The position numbers and the translations under genes were made by a program. From positions 62,001 to 126,000 of the forward strand of contig CAXBHL010000005.1 in the NCBI GenBank assembly GCA_963975575.1: DNA of 64,000 nucleotides. Reading direction: 5' to 3'. The notes under the pieces were generated by a model that was not told the origin of the DNA, did not search any database, and was given only the letters and a program-made list of their open reading frames with translations. Positions 35,068-43,790 of this stretch are shown here, one piece after another. The number at the start of each line of letters is the position of its first letter. Position 1 is the first letter of the stretch. The DNA is from UBA6054 sp963975575 (lineage in GTDB: Bacteria > Planctomycetota > Phycisphaerae > Phycisphaerales > UBA1924).

Positions 35068-35825
35068 GCCGCCACCGCCCGATCCGCCCCGCCGGCGCGC
35101 CCCGTCCCGATCACCGCCCGCACCCCGCGGCACGCGCCGAACATCAACAGGAACAGCACCGCCGCCCCGCCCACCATCTTGTACACCCGATCGGGGAAGT
35201 CCCCGAGCCGGTCCACGACCGACGCCGGCCCGTAGTCCCATGACCCCAGGTACGAGTAGTTCGTGTCCAGCGCCATGTTCACGCCCACCGTCAGCAGCAC
35301 GTACGCCACGCCCGCGACGAGCGCGAATCCCAGATCCCGCCACCGCGGCGTGTAGCCCCGCACCACCAGGTCATACACCGCCGTCCCAACGATCTGCAGG
35401 TGCCCCACCCAGTACAGCCAGAACGCCACGCTCGCCAGCCCGTCGTTCCACATCGGCGTGACGAACCCCTGCACGCTCAGCCCCAGCCCCCAGAAGAAGG
35501 AAAGGGCCCGCGCCCTTCGCCACCCAGTAATCAGACAGACCGCCGCGATCCACCCCGTCCAGCGGCACAGGTGGAAAGGCAGCGATTCGTTCACATCCCA
35601 CTGCCCCGGCAGCACCCGCCACACCGTCGCGAACACCTGCCACGCGACGATCGACCAGCCCAACGCCGCGCCGAACCGCGCCTCGCGCCGCCCGGCGTCC
35701 GCCCGGTCCAGCCGACGCAGCCGCCGCCCGACCACGCAGGAGGCCGCCATGATCGCCACGCACACGCCGACCACCACCGCGTGGAACACACCGAAAGCCT
35801 CGAAATGATGCAGCCAGTCCGACAT
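35064..35825 (-). CDS. YwaF/TIGR02206 family membrane protein, copy 1
   Basis: The protein has 253 residues starting MSDWLHHFEAFGVFHAVVVG. It shares the copy 2 blocks: ESLPFHLCRWTGWIAAVCLI, FWGLGLSVQGFVTPMWNDGL, LYWVGHLQIVGTAVYD and NMALDTNYSYLGSWDYGPAS. This shows a tandem duplication with clear divergence. The start at 35825 lies seven bases after a minus-strand TAGGCT with no ribosome binding site, so the mRNA may be leaderless. It is divergent from the M20 peptidase gene. Confidence 0.85.
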   Translation of the reverse strand: MSDWLHHFEAFGVFHAVVVGVCVAIMAASCVVGRRLRRLDRADAGRREARFGAALGWSIVAWQVFATVWRVLPGQWDVNESLPFHLCRWTGWIAAVCLITGWRRARALSFFWGLGLSVQGFVTPMWNDGLASVAFWLYWVGHLQIVGTAVYDLVVRGYTPRWRDLGFALVAGVAYVLLTVGVNMALDTNYSYLGSWDYGPASVVDRLGDFPDRVYKMVGGAAVLFLLMFGACRGVRAVIGTGRAGGADRAVAA

Positions 35826-35881
35826 CCGACCAAGCCTATCGCCCGCTGCCCCCGGGCGTCGCACGGCCTCTACGCTCTGGT
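35826..35881. promoter_or_regulatory. Divergent promoter region with two start-proximal -10-like elements
   Basis: On the minus strand TAGGCT (35838-35833) lies 7 bases before the ATG of YwaF copy 1. On the plus strand TACGCT (35871-35876) lies 5 bases before the ATG of the M20 gene. No Shine-Dalgarno sequence precedes either start. No clear -35 hexamers are visible. Confidence 0.4.
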
Positions 35882-37336
35882 ATGACCACCAAAGCCGACC
35901 CCACCAGCGCCGCCCTCGAACACCTGACCGCCGACGAGCCCGCCGCGATCGCCCGCCTGATCGAGTGGCTCCGCATCCCCTCGATCTCCACCGACCCCGC
36001 GTACAAGGCCGAGGTCGCAAAGGCCGGCGACTGGGCCGCCGAGCAACTCACGGCCGCCGGCTTCGAGGTCCGCGTCGTCCCCACCGGCGACCCCGCCGGC
36101 TCGGGCCACCCCGTCGTGCTCGCCTCAACCCCCGGCGCAGACGACTACACCGGCCCGCACGTCCTTTTCTACGGCCACTACGACGTCCAGCCCGTGGACC
36201 CGGTCGACCTCTGGGCTGCCGACCCCTTCGACCCCCAGCACAAACCGGCCGAGACGGGAGGGGGGGCCGGCGAACGCCTCGTCGCCCGCGGCGCCGCCGA
36301 CGACAAGGGCCAGGTCGCCATGTTCTTAGAGGCCGTCCGCGCCTGGAAGCAAACATCCGGCCAGACCGCCGGCGGCGTCAAGATGACCGTCCTGCTCGAG
36401 GGCGAGGAGGAGTCCGGCTCGGTCAACCTCGAACGCTTCGTCGCCCAGCACGCCGACGAGCTCCGCCAGTGCGATGTCTGCCTCATCTCCGACACGGGCA
36501 TGCTCGGGCGCGGCCGCCCCGCCATCACCTACGGCGTCCGCGGCCTCGCCTACACCGAGGTCACCCTCCACGGCCCCAGCCACGACCTCCACTCCGGCCA
36601 GTGGGGCGGCAAGATCCCAAACCCGATCAACGAACTGACCAAGATCCTGGCCCGGCTTTGGGACGAGAACCGCCGAGTCACCATCCCCGGCTTCTACGAC
36701 GGCGTCCGCGACCTGACCAAGGAAGAACGCCAGAACTGGAAGAACCTCAACATCGACGACGCCGCCGCCCTCAAGGGCATCGGCTTCCCGCCCGAGGCCA
36801 GCGTCGGCGAGGCCGGCTTTACCATGACCGAACGCGAGTGGGCCCGCCCGACCGCCGAGATCAACGGCATCTTCGGCGGCTACACCGGCAAGGGCGCCAA
36901 GACCGTCATCCCCAGTTCCGCCACCGCCAAGGTCTCCTTCCGCCTGGTCGACGACCAGGACGACGCCAAGATCCGCGACGCCTTCTTCGCCTGGCTCCAG
37001 GGCCAGACGCCGCCCGGATGCAAATGGACCCTCGTCGACCACGGCGGCGGCGCCCCCGTCACCTGCGCAATCGATTCCCCGGCCCTCACCGCGGCCCGCA
37101 AGGCCGTCGAGCAGGCATGCAAGGTCGCCCCCGCCATGATCAAGACCGGCGGCTCGATCCCCGTCGCCGGCCTGCTCAAGACCGAACTCGGCATCGAGAC
37201 CATCTTCATGGGCTACGGCCTCGAGGACGACCGCGTGCACAGCCCCAACGAGAAGTTCGAGTTGGACTGCTTCCGCATGGGCGCCCGCTCCCACGCCGCC
37301 CTCATCGGGCTGCTGCGGGCGGGCGAAGCCGGCTGA
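35882..37336 (+). CDS. M20 family metallopeptidase (dipeptidase-like)
   Basis: The protein has 484 residues. The two-zinc site is recognisable: VLFYGHYDVQPVDP (His near residue 99 and the following Asp), GAADDKGQV (Asp about 140), the catalytic EGEEESGS (Glu-Glu about 173-175), a later ISDTGML Asp, and a final His in EDDRVHSPNEKF. The insertion typical of the dimerisation lid starts at GVRGLAYTEVTLHGPSHDLH with SGQWGG. These features match the CNDP-like dipeptidase branch. It lacks a signal peptide and is probably cytosolic. It converges with the small membrane protein gene three bases away. Confidence 0.92.
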   Translation: MTTKADPTSAALEHLTADEPAAIARLIEWLRIPSISTDPAYKAEVAKAGDWAAEQLTAAGFEVRVVPTGDPAGSGHPVVLASTPGADDYTGPHVLFYGHYDVQPVDPVDLWAADPFDPQHKPAETGGGAGERLVARGAADDKGQVAMFLEAVRAWKQTSGQTAGGVKMTVLLEGEEESGSVNLERFVAQHADELRQCDVCLISDTGMLGRGRPAITYGVRGLAYTEVTLHGPSHDLHSGQWGGKIPNPINELTKILARLWDENRRVTIPGFYDGVRDLTKEERQNWKNLNIDDAAALKGIGFPPEASVGEAGFTMTEREWARPTAEINGIFGGYTGKGAKTVIPSSATAKVSFRLVDDQDDAKIRDAFFAWLQGQTPPGCKWTLVDHGGGAPVTCAIDSPALTAARKAVEQACKVAPAMIKTGGSIPVAGLLKTELGIETIFMGYGLEDDRVHSPNEKFELDCFRMGARSHAALIGLLRAGEAG

Positions 37337-37339
37337 GGC

Positions 37340-37645
37340 TCAGGCCGCCCTGGCCGCGGGCGCGCCCGCCGGGGCGAGCGGCTCGACGGGTTCGCCGGCC
37401 TCGATCACCGAGCCGTCGTCGTCGAGGATGTCCACCTCGCCGACCTCGTCCTCGTGGTCCAGGTGGCCGTGCAACCGGGCGAGCTGCAGCGAGTAGCTGT
37501 ACTGAAGTTCGGCCACGCGGTTCCGCAGGTTGTGCAGGTCGGTCTCGTGCCGCATGATGCTCGAGAAAACCCCGAGCATGGAGACCACGCACACGAACCC
37601 CGTCCCGGCGAGCACGATCCAGATGAGCGATTCCGTCGGCAGCAT
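37340..37645 (-). CDS. Small single-helix membrane protein with coiled coil
   Basis: The protein has 101 residues from ATG 37645 (a GTG at 37672 is an alternative). One N-terminal transmembrane helix (TESLIWIVLAGTGFVCVVSM) is followed by a short coiled coil (MRHETDLHNLRNRVAELQYS) and an acidic, then Pro/Ala-rich tail. I do not recognise a family. It is divergent from the 842-residue membrane protein gene, 127 bases away. Confidence 0.55.
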   Translation of the reverse strand: MLPTESLIWIVLAGTGFVCVVSMLGVFSSIMRHETDLHNLRNRVAELQYSYSLQLARLHGHLDHEDEVGEVDILDDDGSVIEAGEPVEPLAPAGAPAARAA

Positions 37646-37772
37646 CGGACCGCACCATCGGCACAATCCCACCCCGACTTCGACCGTTGAAGCCGAAAAG
37701 GCTCATCGTGGTACAATCACCCAGGAACGAACCACCGCCCGCCGACCACGGGCGACCAGGAGGCCGCCCAAG

Positions 37773-40301
37773 GTGACCGATCGCGATCTCGGAAAGCACC
37801 GCCGTGCCCCGGCCCCCCGTCGTCGGTCCGCCTTCCTCCGTGCCCTCGCCGCGGCGCTGATCGCGTTCCTGGCCGTCCCCGCCGCCGCCCAGGACGCCCC
37901 CGAGATCCAGGTGACGGTCTCCCAGTACGGCGTCGGGAACGCCGCCCGGGCCGGAGACTGGGTCGGCATCCAGGTCGGCATCCTCGACTCGGCGCCGGAA
38001 CAACGCAACATCATCATCCGCCTGACCGTCCGCGACGCCGACGGCGATCGGGCCATGTACGACCGCGTCGTGACCGCCAACCCCGGGCTGGAGCAGTCCT
38101 TCTGGCTCTACGCCCGCCTGCCCTTCCAGGCCGACCAGAACCCCCCCGGGGTGACGGTTTTCGAGGCCATCGAGACCACCGCCGACGAAGGGCCGCTGGG
38201 CTACCGCGCCGGGCGCCTGCTCGGGCGCTACGACCCCCCCCAGACCTTCGGCGCGCAGATCCTCCCGCCCACCCTGGACCTCGCCGGCGTGATCGGGCCA
38301 TACCCGGCCGGCCTGGACCAGTACAACATCACCGTCTCCAACCGTCCGTGGTCGCCATTCGCGCACGAACTCACCCGCATCGCCACGGGCATCGACATCC
38401 CCCGCCTGCCGGACCGCTGGCACGGCCTCGAGGCGTTCTCCGTGCTCCTCTGGGCCGAGTCGACCACCCGCGCCACCGAGCCCATGGCCCTGACCCCCGA
38501 GCGGGCCAGCGCCGTGCGGACATGGGTCGAGCGCGGGGGCCACCTGGTGATCATCATCCCCCCCGCGGGCGATCCCTGGTTCGCCACCCGTCACCCGCTC
38601 AGCGCCATCCTCCCCGACGTCCAGCGACCCGAGCGCCGCGAGGGGGTCGACCTCGGCTCGGTCCGCGCCCTGCTCACGGAATCGACCGAAGTCCCGCTCC
38701 CCACTTCCGCGGTCCTCCACACCTTCACCCCCAGCCCCGACGCCGCCCCGGACACCGCCCTGCGCGTGCTCGACCTGCCGGAGGGCGGCACCATCGCGGT
38801 CCGCCGGATCGTGGGGGCGGGTGCCGTCACGGTCGTCGGGCTGGACCTGACCGCCGGCCCGCTGCGCCGCTACGGCCTGCCCGACGCCGAGGCGTTCTGG
38901 CACCGGGTCCTGGGCCGACGCGGGGACATCCGGCGCGTCGAGGAACTCGACCGCCAGGAGCAGCAGGACGCGGGCACCCGGCGTGAACTCGATTTCGACC
39001 ACGACATCGCCGCGTCCATCGCCCGCACGGGCAGCGCGGTCCAGGGCGTCCTGTTCGGCCTGGTCGTGTTCATCACCTACTGGCTGATCGCCGGCCCGAT
39101 CGGGTTCATCCTCCTGCGAAAACGCGGCCTGCACCAGCACGCGTGGGTCGCGTTCGCCGCCTGCACCGCGATCTTCACCGCCCTCGCCTGGGCCGGGGCC
39201 ACCGCCCTGCGCCCCAAGCGCGTCACCTACACCCACCTGACCCTCCTCGAATCCGTCCACGGCCAGGACACCGCCCGCGCACGCACCTGGTCCAGCGTCA
39301 TGCTGCCCTCCTACGGCCAGTCCACCGTCTCGCTCGCCACCGAGGAAGCGCGCCGGAACCGCGCCGCCTGGGACGGGGACCTGCTCGCGTCCTGGGAGCC
39401 ACCGGGCAACCCGCTCGGCTGGTCCAAGGGTTTCCCCGACAACTCCGGCTACCGCGTGCAGGCGCCGGCCCCCGACACCCTGACGGTGCCCACGCGGGCC
39501 ACCATCAAGCAGTTCCGCGCCGATCAGGCCGGCCCCAATCCCTGGAACACCATCACGCTCCAGCGAGACCCCGCCAGCCTCGACGAGCCGCGCATCACCC
39601 GCGAGGGCCTGCGCCTCACCGGCGTGCTCACCCACGATCTGCCGGCGCCCATGACCGACGTCCGCGTGTTCATCTGCTCGGGCCAGGTCCGCGTGCTCGC
39701 GCCGGGCACGCCGCTCGCCGGCGGGGCGGTCTCGGGCGTGACCGTCCTGGCCCCTCAGTTCAACGAGCGCGCGTGGTGGCCCGGCGACCCGCTCGACCTC
39801 GCCGCCGTCTCCGCCGCGGCCACCGCGGCCAACCAGTCCCGCTCGTTCGACTACTTCCGCTCCGCCGTGCGAGAGGGCGTGGCCACCGGCGAACTGACCG
39901 GCGCCGCCGTCGGCGGCGGGCTGACCTCCAGGCTCACCGCCGTGCGATTCCTCTCCCAGTTCGCCCCGCCCAACTACCGTGACGACCGCGACACCGTGGC
40001 GAACCGCCTCGCCCGGCGCGTGGCCACCCACGGCTGGGACCTCGGACGCTGGATCACCACTCCCTGCGTGATCGTCACGGGATTCGTCGAGATCCCCCCT
40101 CGCGACGCGTCGCCGGAGGGCGCGCCGTTCCCCCTGTACGTCAACCACCGCCCCGCCCCTGCGTCGGGCCTGACCATGGTCACCTGGATCTACCCGCTTC
40201 CTGACGAGCCGCCACGCTGGTTCGAGACCGCCGCCAACACATTGCTCGAGTCCGATCCCCCGGGCGAGAACGCACCCAGCGCCCAACCCAACCCCGACTG
40301 A
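37773..40301 (+). CDS. Large membrane protein with lumenal glutamine-amidotransferase-like fold
   Basis: The protein has 842 residues from GTG 37773, with AGGAGG nine bases upstream (37758-37763). The frame is open to 37530 but overlaps the divergent gene there. A basic N-terminus and signal helix (AFLRALAAALIAFLAVPAAA) lead into a beta-rich domain. A segment then looks like the GATase-like domains found in planctomycete membrane proteins (LTPERASAVRTWVERGGHLV, GAVTVVGLDLTAGPLRRYGL). Two transmembrane helices lie at about 420-476, followed by a long C-terminal soluble domain. The function is unknown. An ABC ATPase gene follows 11 bases later, which suggests a joint complex. Confidence 0.7.
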   Translation: MTDRDLGKHRRAPAPRRRSAFLRALAAALIAFLAVPAAAQDAPEIQVTVSQYGVGNAARAGDWVGIQVGILDSAPEQRNIIIRLTVRDADGDRAMYDRVVTANPGLEQSFWLYARLPFQADQNPPGVTVFEAIETTADEGPLGYRAGRLLGRYDPPQTFGAQILPPTLDLAGVIGPYPAGLDQYNITVSNRPWSPFAHELTRIATGIDIPRLPDRWHGLEAFSVLLWAESTTRATEPMALTPERASAVRTWVERGGHLVIIIPPAGDPWFATRHPLSAILPDVQRPERREGVDLGSVRALLTESTEVPLPTSAVLHTFTPSPDAAPDTALRVLDLPEGGTIAVRRIVGAGAVTVVGLDLTAGPLRRYGLPDAEAFWHRVLGRRGDIRRVEELDRQEQQDAGTRRELDFDHDIAASIARTGSAVQGVLFGLVVFITYWLIAGPIGFILLRKRGLHQHAWVAFAACTAIFTALAWAGATALRPKRVTYTHLTLLESVHGQDTARARTWSSVMLPSYGQSTVSLATEEARRNRAAWDGDLLASWEPPGNPLGWSKGFPDNSGYRVQAPAPDTLTVPTRATIKQFRADQAGPNPWNTITLQRDPASLDEPRITREGLRLTGVLTHDLPAPMTDVRVFICSGQVRVLAPGTPLAGGAVSGVTVLAPQFNERAWWPGDPLDLAAVSAAATAANQSRSFDYFRSAVREGVATGELTGAAVGGGLTSRLTAVRFLSQFAPPNYRDDRDTVANRLARRVATHGWDLGRWITTPCVIVTGFVEIPPRDASPEGAPFPLYVNHRPAPASGLTMVTWIYPLPDEPPRWFETAANTLLESDPPGENAPSAQPNPD

Positions 40302-40312
40302 GGGCCACCCCC

Positions 40313-41281
40313 GTGCCGATGATCGAAACGATCAACCTGACCAAGCGCTACGCCGACCTGACCGCGCTCAACGCCCTCAACCTCACGATCGAGGAGGGCG
40401 ACTGCTTCGGATTCATCGGCCCCAACGGCGCGGGCAAGACCACCACCATCAAGGTGCTCGCCACGCTGCTCAAGCCCTCCTCGGGTCAGGCCCAGATCGC
40501 CGGCCTGACCGTCGGCTACCAGAACCGCCAGATCCGCCCGCTCATCGGCTACGTGCCAGACTTCATGGGCGCCTACCAGGACATGGTCGTCCACGAGTAC
40601 CTCGAGTTTTTCGCCGCCGCGTACAACATCAACGGCATGCAGCGCAAGAAGGTCGTCGCCGACGTGCTCGAACTGACCGACCTCTCCTACAAGCAGACCG
40701 CCGAGGTCGCGTCCCTCTCCCGCGGCATGCAGCAGCGACTCTCCATCGCCCGCGTCCTCCTGCACGACCCCAAGGTCCTGCTCATGGACGAGCCCGCCTC
40801 CGGCCTGGACCCCCGCGCCCGCATCGAGATCCGAGAGCTGCTCAAGGAACTCAAGCGGATGGGCAAGACCATCCTCATCTCCAGCCACATCCTGCACGAA
40901 CTCGCCGAACTCTGCAACACCGTCGGCATCATCGAGCGCGGCGAGCTGCTCTTCTCCGGCTCGGTCAACGACATCCTCAAGCGCGCCAAGGTCGGGCACG
41001 TCATCCACGTAGGCGTCGCCGAACGCCTCGAAGCCGCGGCCAAGGTCATCGCCCAGATGCCGGGCGTCACCAAGACCGCCATCGTCATGGGCGACGGCAC
41101 CGCCGCCGGCGGCGGGTCCGAGCAGCTCATCCACGTCGACTACGACGAACGCGGCGGGGGGGTCTACACCGACATCCCCAACATCCTCATCAACAACGGC
41201 TTCCGGGTGACGCACTTCCAGGAAGAGCCCGTCAACCTCGAGACCGCCTTCATGCGTCTCACCAAGGGCCTGGTCGGCTGA
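40313..41281 (+). CDS. ABC transporter ATP-binding protein
   Basis: The protein has 322 residues from GTG 40313 (an ATG six bases later is possible). It has a Walker A GPNGAGKTTT, a signature SLSRGMQQRLSIARVLL, a Walker B LLMDEPASGLDPRAR and an H-loop SSHILHE. The C-terminal 90 residues form the extra domain usual in ABC-2 type exporters of the CcmA/GldA kind. No permease gene is adjacent; its partner is probably the 842-residue membrane protein or an unlinked permease. It is tightly spaced after that gene. Confidence 0.92.
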   Translation: MPMIETINLTKRYADLTALNALNLTIEEGDCFGFIGPNGAGKTTTIKVLATLLKPSSGQAQIAGLTVGYQNRQIRPLIGYVPDFMGAYQDMVVHEYLEFFAAAYNINGMQRKKVVADVLELTDLSYKQTAEVASLSRGMQQRLSIARVLLHDPKVLLMDEPASGLDPRARIEIRELLKELKRMGKTILISSHILHELAELCNTVGIIERGELLFSGSVNDILKRAKVGHVIHVGVAERLEAAAKVIAQMPGVTKTAIVMGDGTAAGGGSEQLIHVDYDERGGGVYTDIPNILINNGFRVTHFQEEPVNLETAFMRLTKGLVG

Positions 41282-41301
41282 GAACCAGCCACTTTCTTTG
41301 C

Positions 41302-41339
41302 CCGATGTACGCCGCCGTGCGCAGTATGCGCGACATCGG
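41302..41339 (+). other. Intergenic stem-loop after the ABC ATPase gene
   Basis: CCGATGT (41302-41308) pairs with ACATCGG (41333-41339) and an inner GCGC-AGTAT-GCGC stem-loop lies inside. No T run follows, so it may be a factor-dependent terminator or processing site. Confidence 0.4.
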
Positions 41340-41350
41340 CCACTTCCCGC

Positions 41351-41378
41351 TTGAGCCGCAAAGACCACGCGGTATCTT
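41351..41378 (+). promoter_or_regulatory. Promoter giving a predicted leaderless transcript
   Basis: TTGAGC (41351-41356), a 16-base spacer and TATCTT (41373-41378) lie six bases before ATG 41385. The expected start point is the A of the ATG. No ribosome binding site is present. Confidence 0.55.
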
Positions 41379-41384
41379 CGGCGC

Positions 41385-42155
41385 ATGACCGCACAAACAC
41401 CCACCGCCGAACGACCCGTCACACACCACACAACCGCCCCCTGGCCGCAAGCCCGATCGCAGCCCCAGCCCCAAAGCCAGCCCCAAACCACCACGCCCCC
41501 GCGTCCCGCCCCGACCCACCAGCCGCGTCCCTACCCGGAGTACCACGAGGCGACCCCGCCCCTGATCCAACTCCTCCAGGACCTGCTCTCACCGGGCATG
41601 CAGACGCACACGCTCTGCAGCATCCACCACCTCTACCCCAACGAGTTGGCCGCGGCGCTCGCATCCGACGAACTCGCGGCCGCGATGGAAAGCGTCCATC
41701 GCATCGCCCGAACCCGCCTCGAACTCATCAAGGCCGAGGCCGAGATCGCCGCCTGGTCCAGGCTCACCGATCTCGCAAGCAACTTCCCAACCAACGCACG
41801 AGAACGCGAGACCTCCCGCAAGGCCGCCGCCCAGATCATGCGCCTGCTCCAAAGCGAGCGGCGTGCGTCGGCCCCCGCAATCACTGACGATGCACCCCCG
41901 CCCGAGTCCGGCCCGATCGCCCCCGCCGACCCGGACGCGGCCCCGCCTCCCGACGCCCGCCCGGGCTCCGCCCCGAACCCGTCCCCAAACCCAGCGCCGG
42001 AACCGGCCGCGACGCAGCTCACAACCCAGGCCGCAGCCCGGATCCCAGCCGGCGCACCGCAACCCAGCCCCGTTCCCGCAGATCCGCCGCCCGGCGACGG
42101 GACCCCTACGATCCCAACCCACCACCCGGAAACACCCCGAAGGAGGCCGCCATGA
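41385..42155 (+). CDS. Proline/glutamine-rich protein of unknown function
   Basis: The protein has 256 residues. Low-complexity Pro/Gln/Thr/Ala tails (residues 1-55 and 165-256) flank a short ordered helical core of about 100 residues (PPLIQLLQDLLSPGMQTHTL, LAAAMESVHRIARTRLELIK, then AEIAAWSRLTDLASNF). I do not recognise the core. The stop overlaps the start of prpD (ATGA at 42152-42155), so it is translationally coupled to a metabolic gene, which is odd for a protein of this composition. Confidence 0.65.
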   Translation: MTAQTPTAERPVTHHTTAPWPQARSQPQPQSQPQTTTPPRPAPTHQPRPYPEYHEATPPLIQLLQDLLSPGMQTHTLCSIHHLYPNELAAALASDELAAAMESVHRIARTRLELIKAEAEIAAWSRLTDLASNFPTNARERETSRKAAAQIMRLLQSERRASAPAITDDAPPPESGPIAPADPDAAPPPDARPGSAPNPSPNPAPEPAATQLTTQAAARIPAGAPQPSPVPADPPPGDGTPTIPTHHPETPRRRPP

Positions 42156-43786
42156 CCGCCGTCGCCGCCGACACCGCCACCAAATCCCAGATCAAACTCC
42201 CCGCCGACTCCAACCAGGCCCTGGGCATCGCCCGCTTCGCCATCGACTTCCTGTCCGATGACGCCGGCAAGCGTGGGCAGCCCTCCGCCGCGGTGCTCGA
42301 GCGGGCAAACCTGTTCTACACCGACGCGGTGCTCTGCGGCCTCTCCGCCCTGGCCCTGAAGACGAACGCGCCCACCGTCCTCCGCGACGAAGCCCTCCAG
42401 TACCCGGTGACCGAAACCACCCGGCTGATCGGCAAGGCCAAGCGCCCCGGCGCGACCGTCTTCGGCTCCAAGGCCCAGGTCCAGCCCGAGAAGGCCATCG
42501 TCGCCAACTGCTCCGCCGTCCGCGAGTGGGATTCCAACGGCACCAACTTCGGCTACAACCCCGAGTTGGGCCACACCGCCGGCGAGTTTGGGCACAACGA
42601 CTTCTACTCCGTCGCCATCGCCGCCGCCCAGATGACCGGGCGCGACGGGGCCTTCGCACTCCGCGCCATGGTCCTCCACGACGAGATTCGCGGCCGCCTC
42701 GCCGAGGTCTTCAGCCTCAAGACCTACAAGGTCGACCACGTCGTCCACGGCGCCATCGCCTCCGCGGCCGTCTTCGGCGCGATGCTCGGTGCCACCGCCG
42801 AGCAGATCGAGTCCGCCATCGGCATGACCGTCGCGCACGCCATTCCCTTCCGGGCGATCCGCGCCGGCAAGCAGCTGTCAGACTCCAAGGGCGCCTCCGC
42901 CGCCATCTCCACCGAGTTCGCGGTCCTGAGCGTCAAGCGCTCGATGGCCGGCTTCCTGGGCCCGCGCGACATCTTCCGCAACCCCGAGGCGATCTTCCGC
43001 ATCTTCGAGGGCCCCGGCCAGATGTTCCAGAAGGTCGGCGCGACCACGGCCAATGCGAAGAAGGCCGACGCGTCGCCGTTCGACCTGGTCCTCAGCCGCG
43101 CGGGCGACGACTTCGCCGTTATGGGCATGCACTTCAAGCTGGGCCTCTACGAGCACCAGTCGGCCGGCGCGCTCCAGGCCGTGATCGACCTGATCAACAA
43201 GGCCCCGAACCTGCTCGCGGACAAGTCCGGCTCCAAGATCGCCGGAATCAAGATCACCGCCTACGAGCCCGCCTTCGGCATCATCGGCGACCCCGCCAAG
43301 CGCAACCCGACCACCCGCCAGTCCGCGGACCACTCGATGGTCTACATCGTGGCGACCCTGCTCCGCAAGGCCCTCGAGGCGGGCAAGGCCGGCTGGACCG
43401 AGCTGATGCTCGAGCCCCAGGACTACCACGCCGACGCCATCAACAACCCGCTCACCCGCAAGCTCATGGAGAAGATCGCCTTCGCCCACGGCGGGGACGA
43501 GTACGACCGCAACTACCCCGACGGCATCCCGACCTCCATGGTCATCACCGACGCCGACGGCAAGACCCACGACTCCGGCATGGTCATGTACCCCGCCGGC
43601 CACGCCCGCAACACCACGGCGGACCTCAAGGGCATCCTCGCCCACAAGTTCGCCCTGCTCGGCGCCATCGCGCAGGCCGACCCCAAGTCACTCATCGCCC
43701 GATTCGAGAAGCTCGACGCCAAGTCCGCCGACCAGGTCCGCGACCTGCACGACTTCTCCTACACCACCCACGACGGCTACGAGTAA
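42152..43786 (+). CDS. prpD: MmgE/PrpD family protein, 2-methylcitrate dehydratase-like
   Basis: The protein has 544 residues, longer than the usual 450-480. AAGGAGG precedes the ATG. The MmgE/PrpD fold is indicated by NCSAVREWDSNGTNFGYNPE with LGHTAGEFGHNDF, VLHDEIRGRLAE, HGAIASAAVFGAMLGATAEQ, RAGKQLSDSKGASAAISTEF and a C-terminal DRNYPDGIPTSMVI segment. In the methylcitrate cycle PrpD dehydrates 2-methylcitrate to 2-methylaconitate; other family members act on related diacids. The presence of prpB-like and prpC-like genes within 6 kb on the same strand supports the propionate assignment. Confidence 0.85.
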   Translation: MTAVAADTATKSQIKLPADSNQALGIARFAIDFLSDDAGKRGQPSAAVLERANLFYTDAVLCGLSALALKTNAPTVLRDEALQYPVTETTRLIGKAKRPGATVFGSKAQVQPEKAIVANCSAVREWDSNGTNFGYNPELGHTAGEFGHNDFYSVAIAAAQMTGRDGAFALRAMVLHDEIRGRLAEVFSLKTYKVDHVVHGAIASAAVFGAMLGATAEQIESAIGMTVAHAIPFRAIRAGKQLSDSKGASAAISTEFAVLSVKRSMAGFLGPRDIFRNPEAIFRIFEGPGQMFQKVGATTANAKKADASPFDLVLSRAGDDFAVMGMHFKLGLYEHQSAGALQAVIDLINKAPNLLADKSGSKIAGIKITAYEPAFGIIGDPAKRNPTTRQSADHSMVYIVATLLRKALEAGKAGWTELMLEPQDYHADAINNPLTRKLMEKIAFAHGGDEYDRNYPDGIPTSMVITDADGKTHDSGMVMYPAGHARNTTADLKGILAHKFALLGAIAQADPKSLIARFEKLDAKSADQVRDLHDFSYTTHDGYE

Positions 43787-43790
43787 ACCG

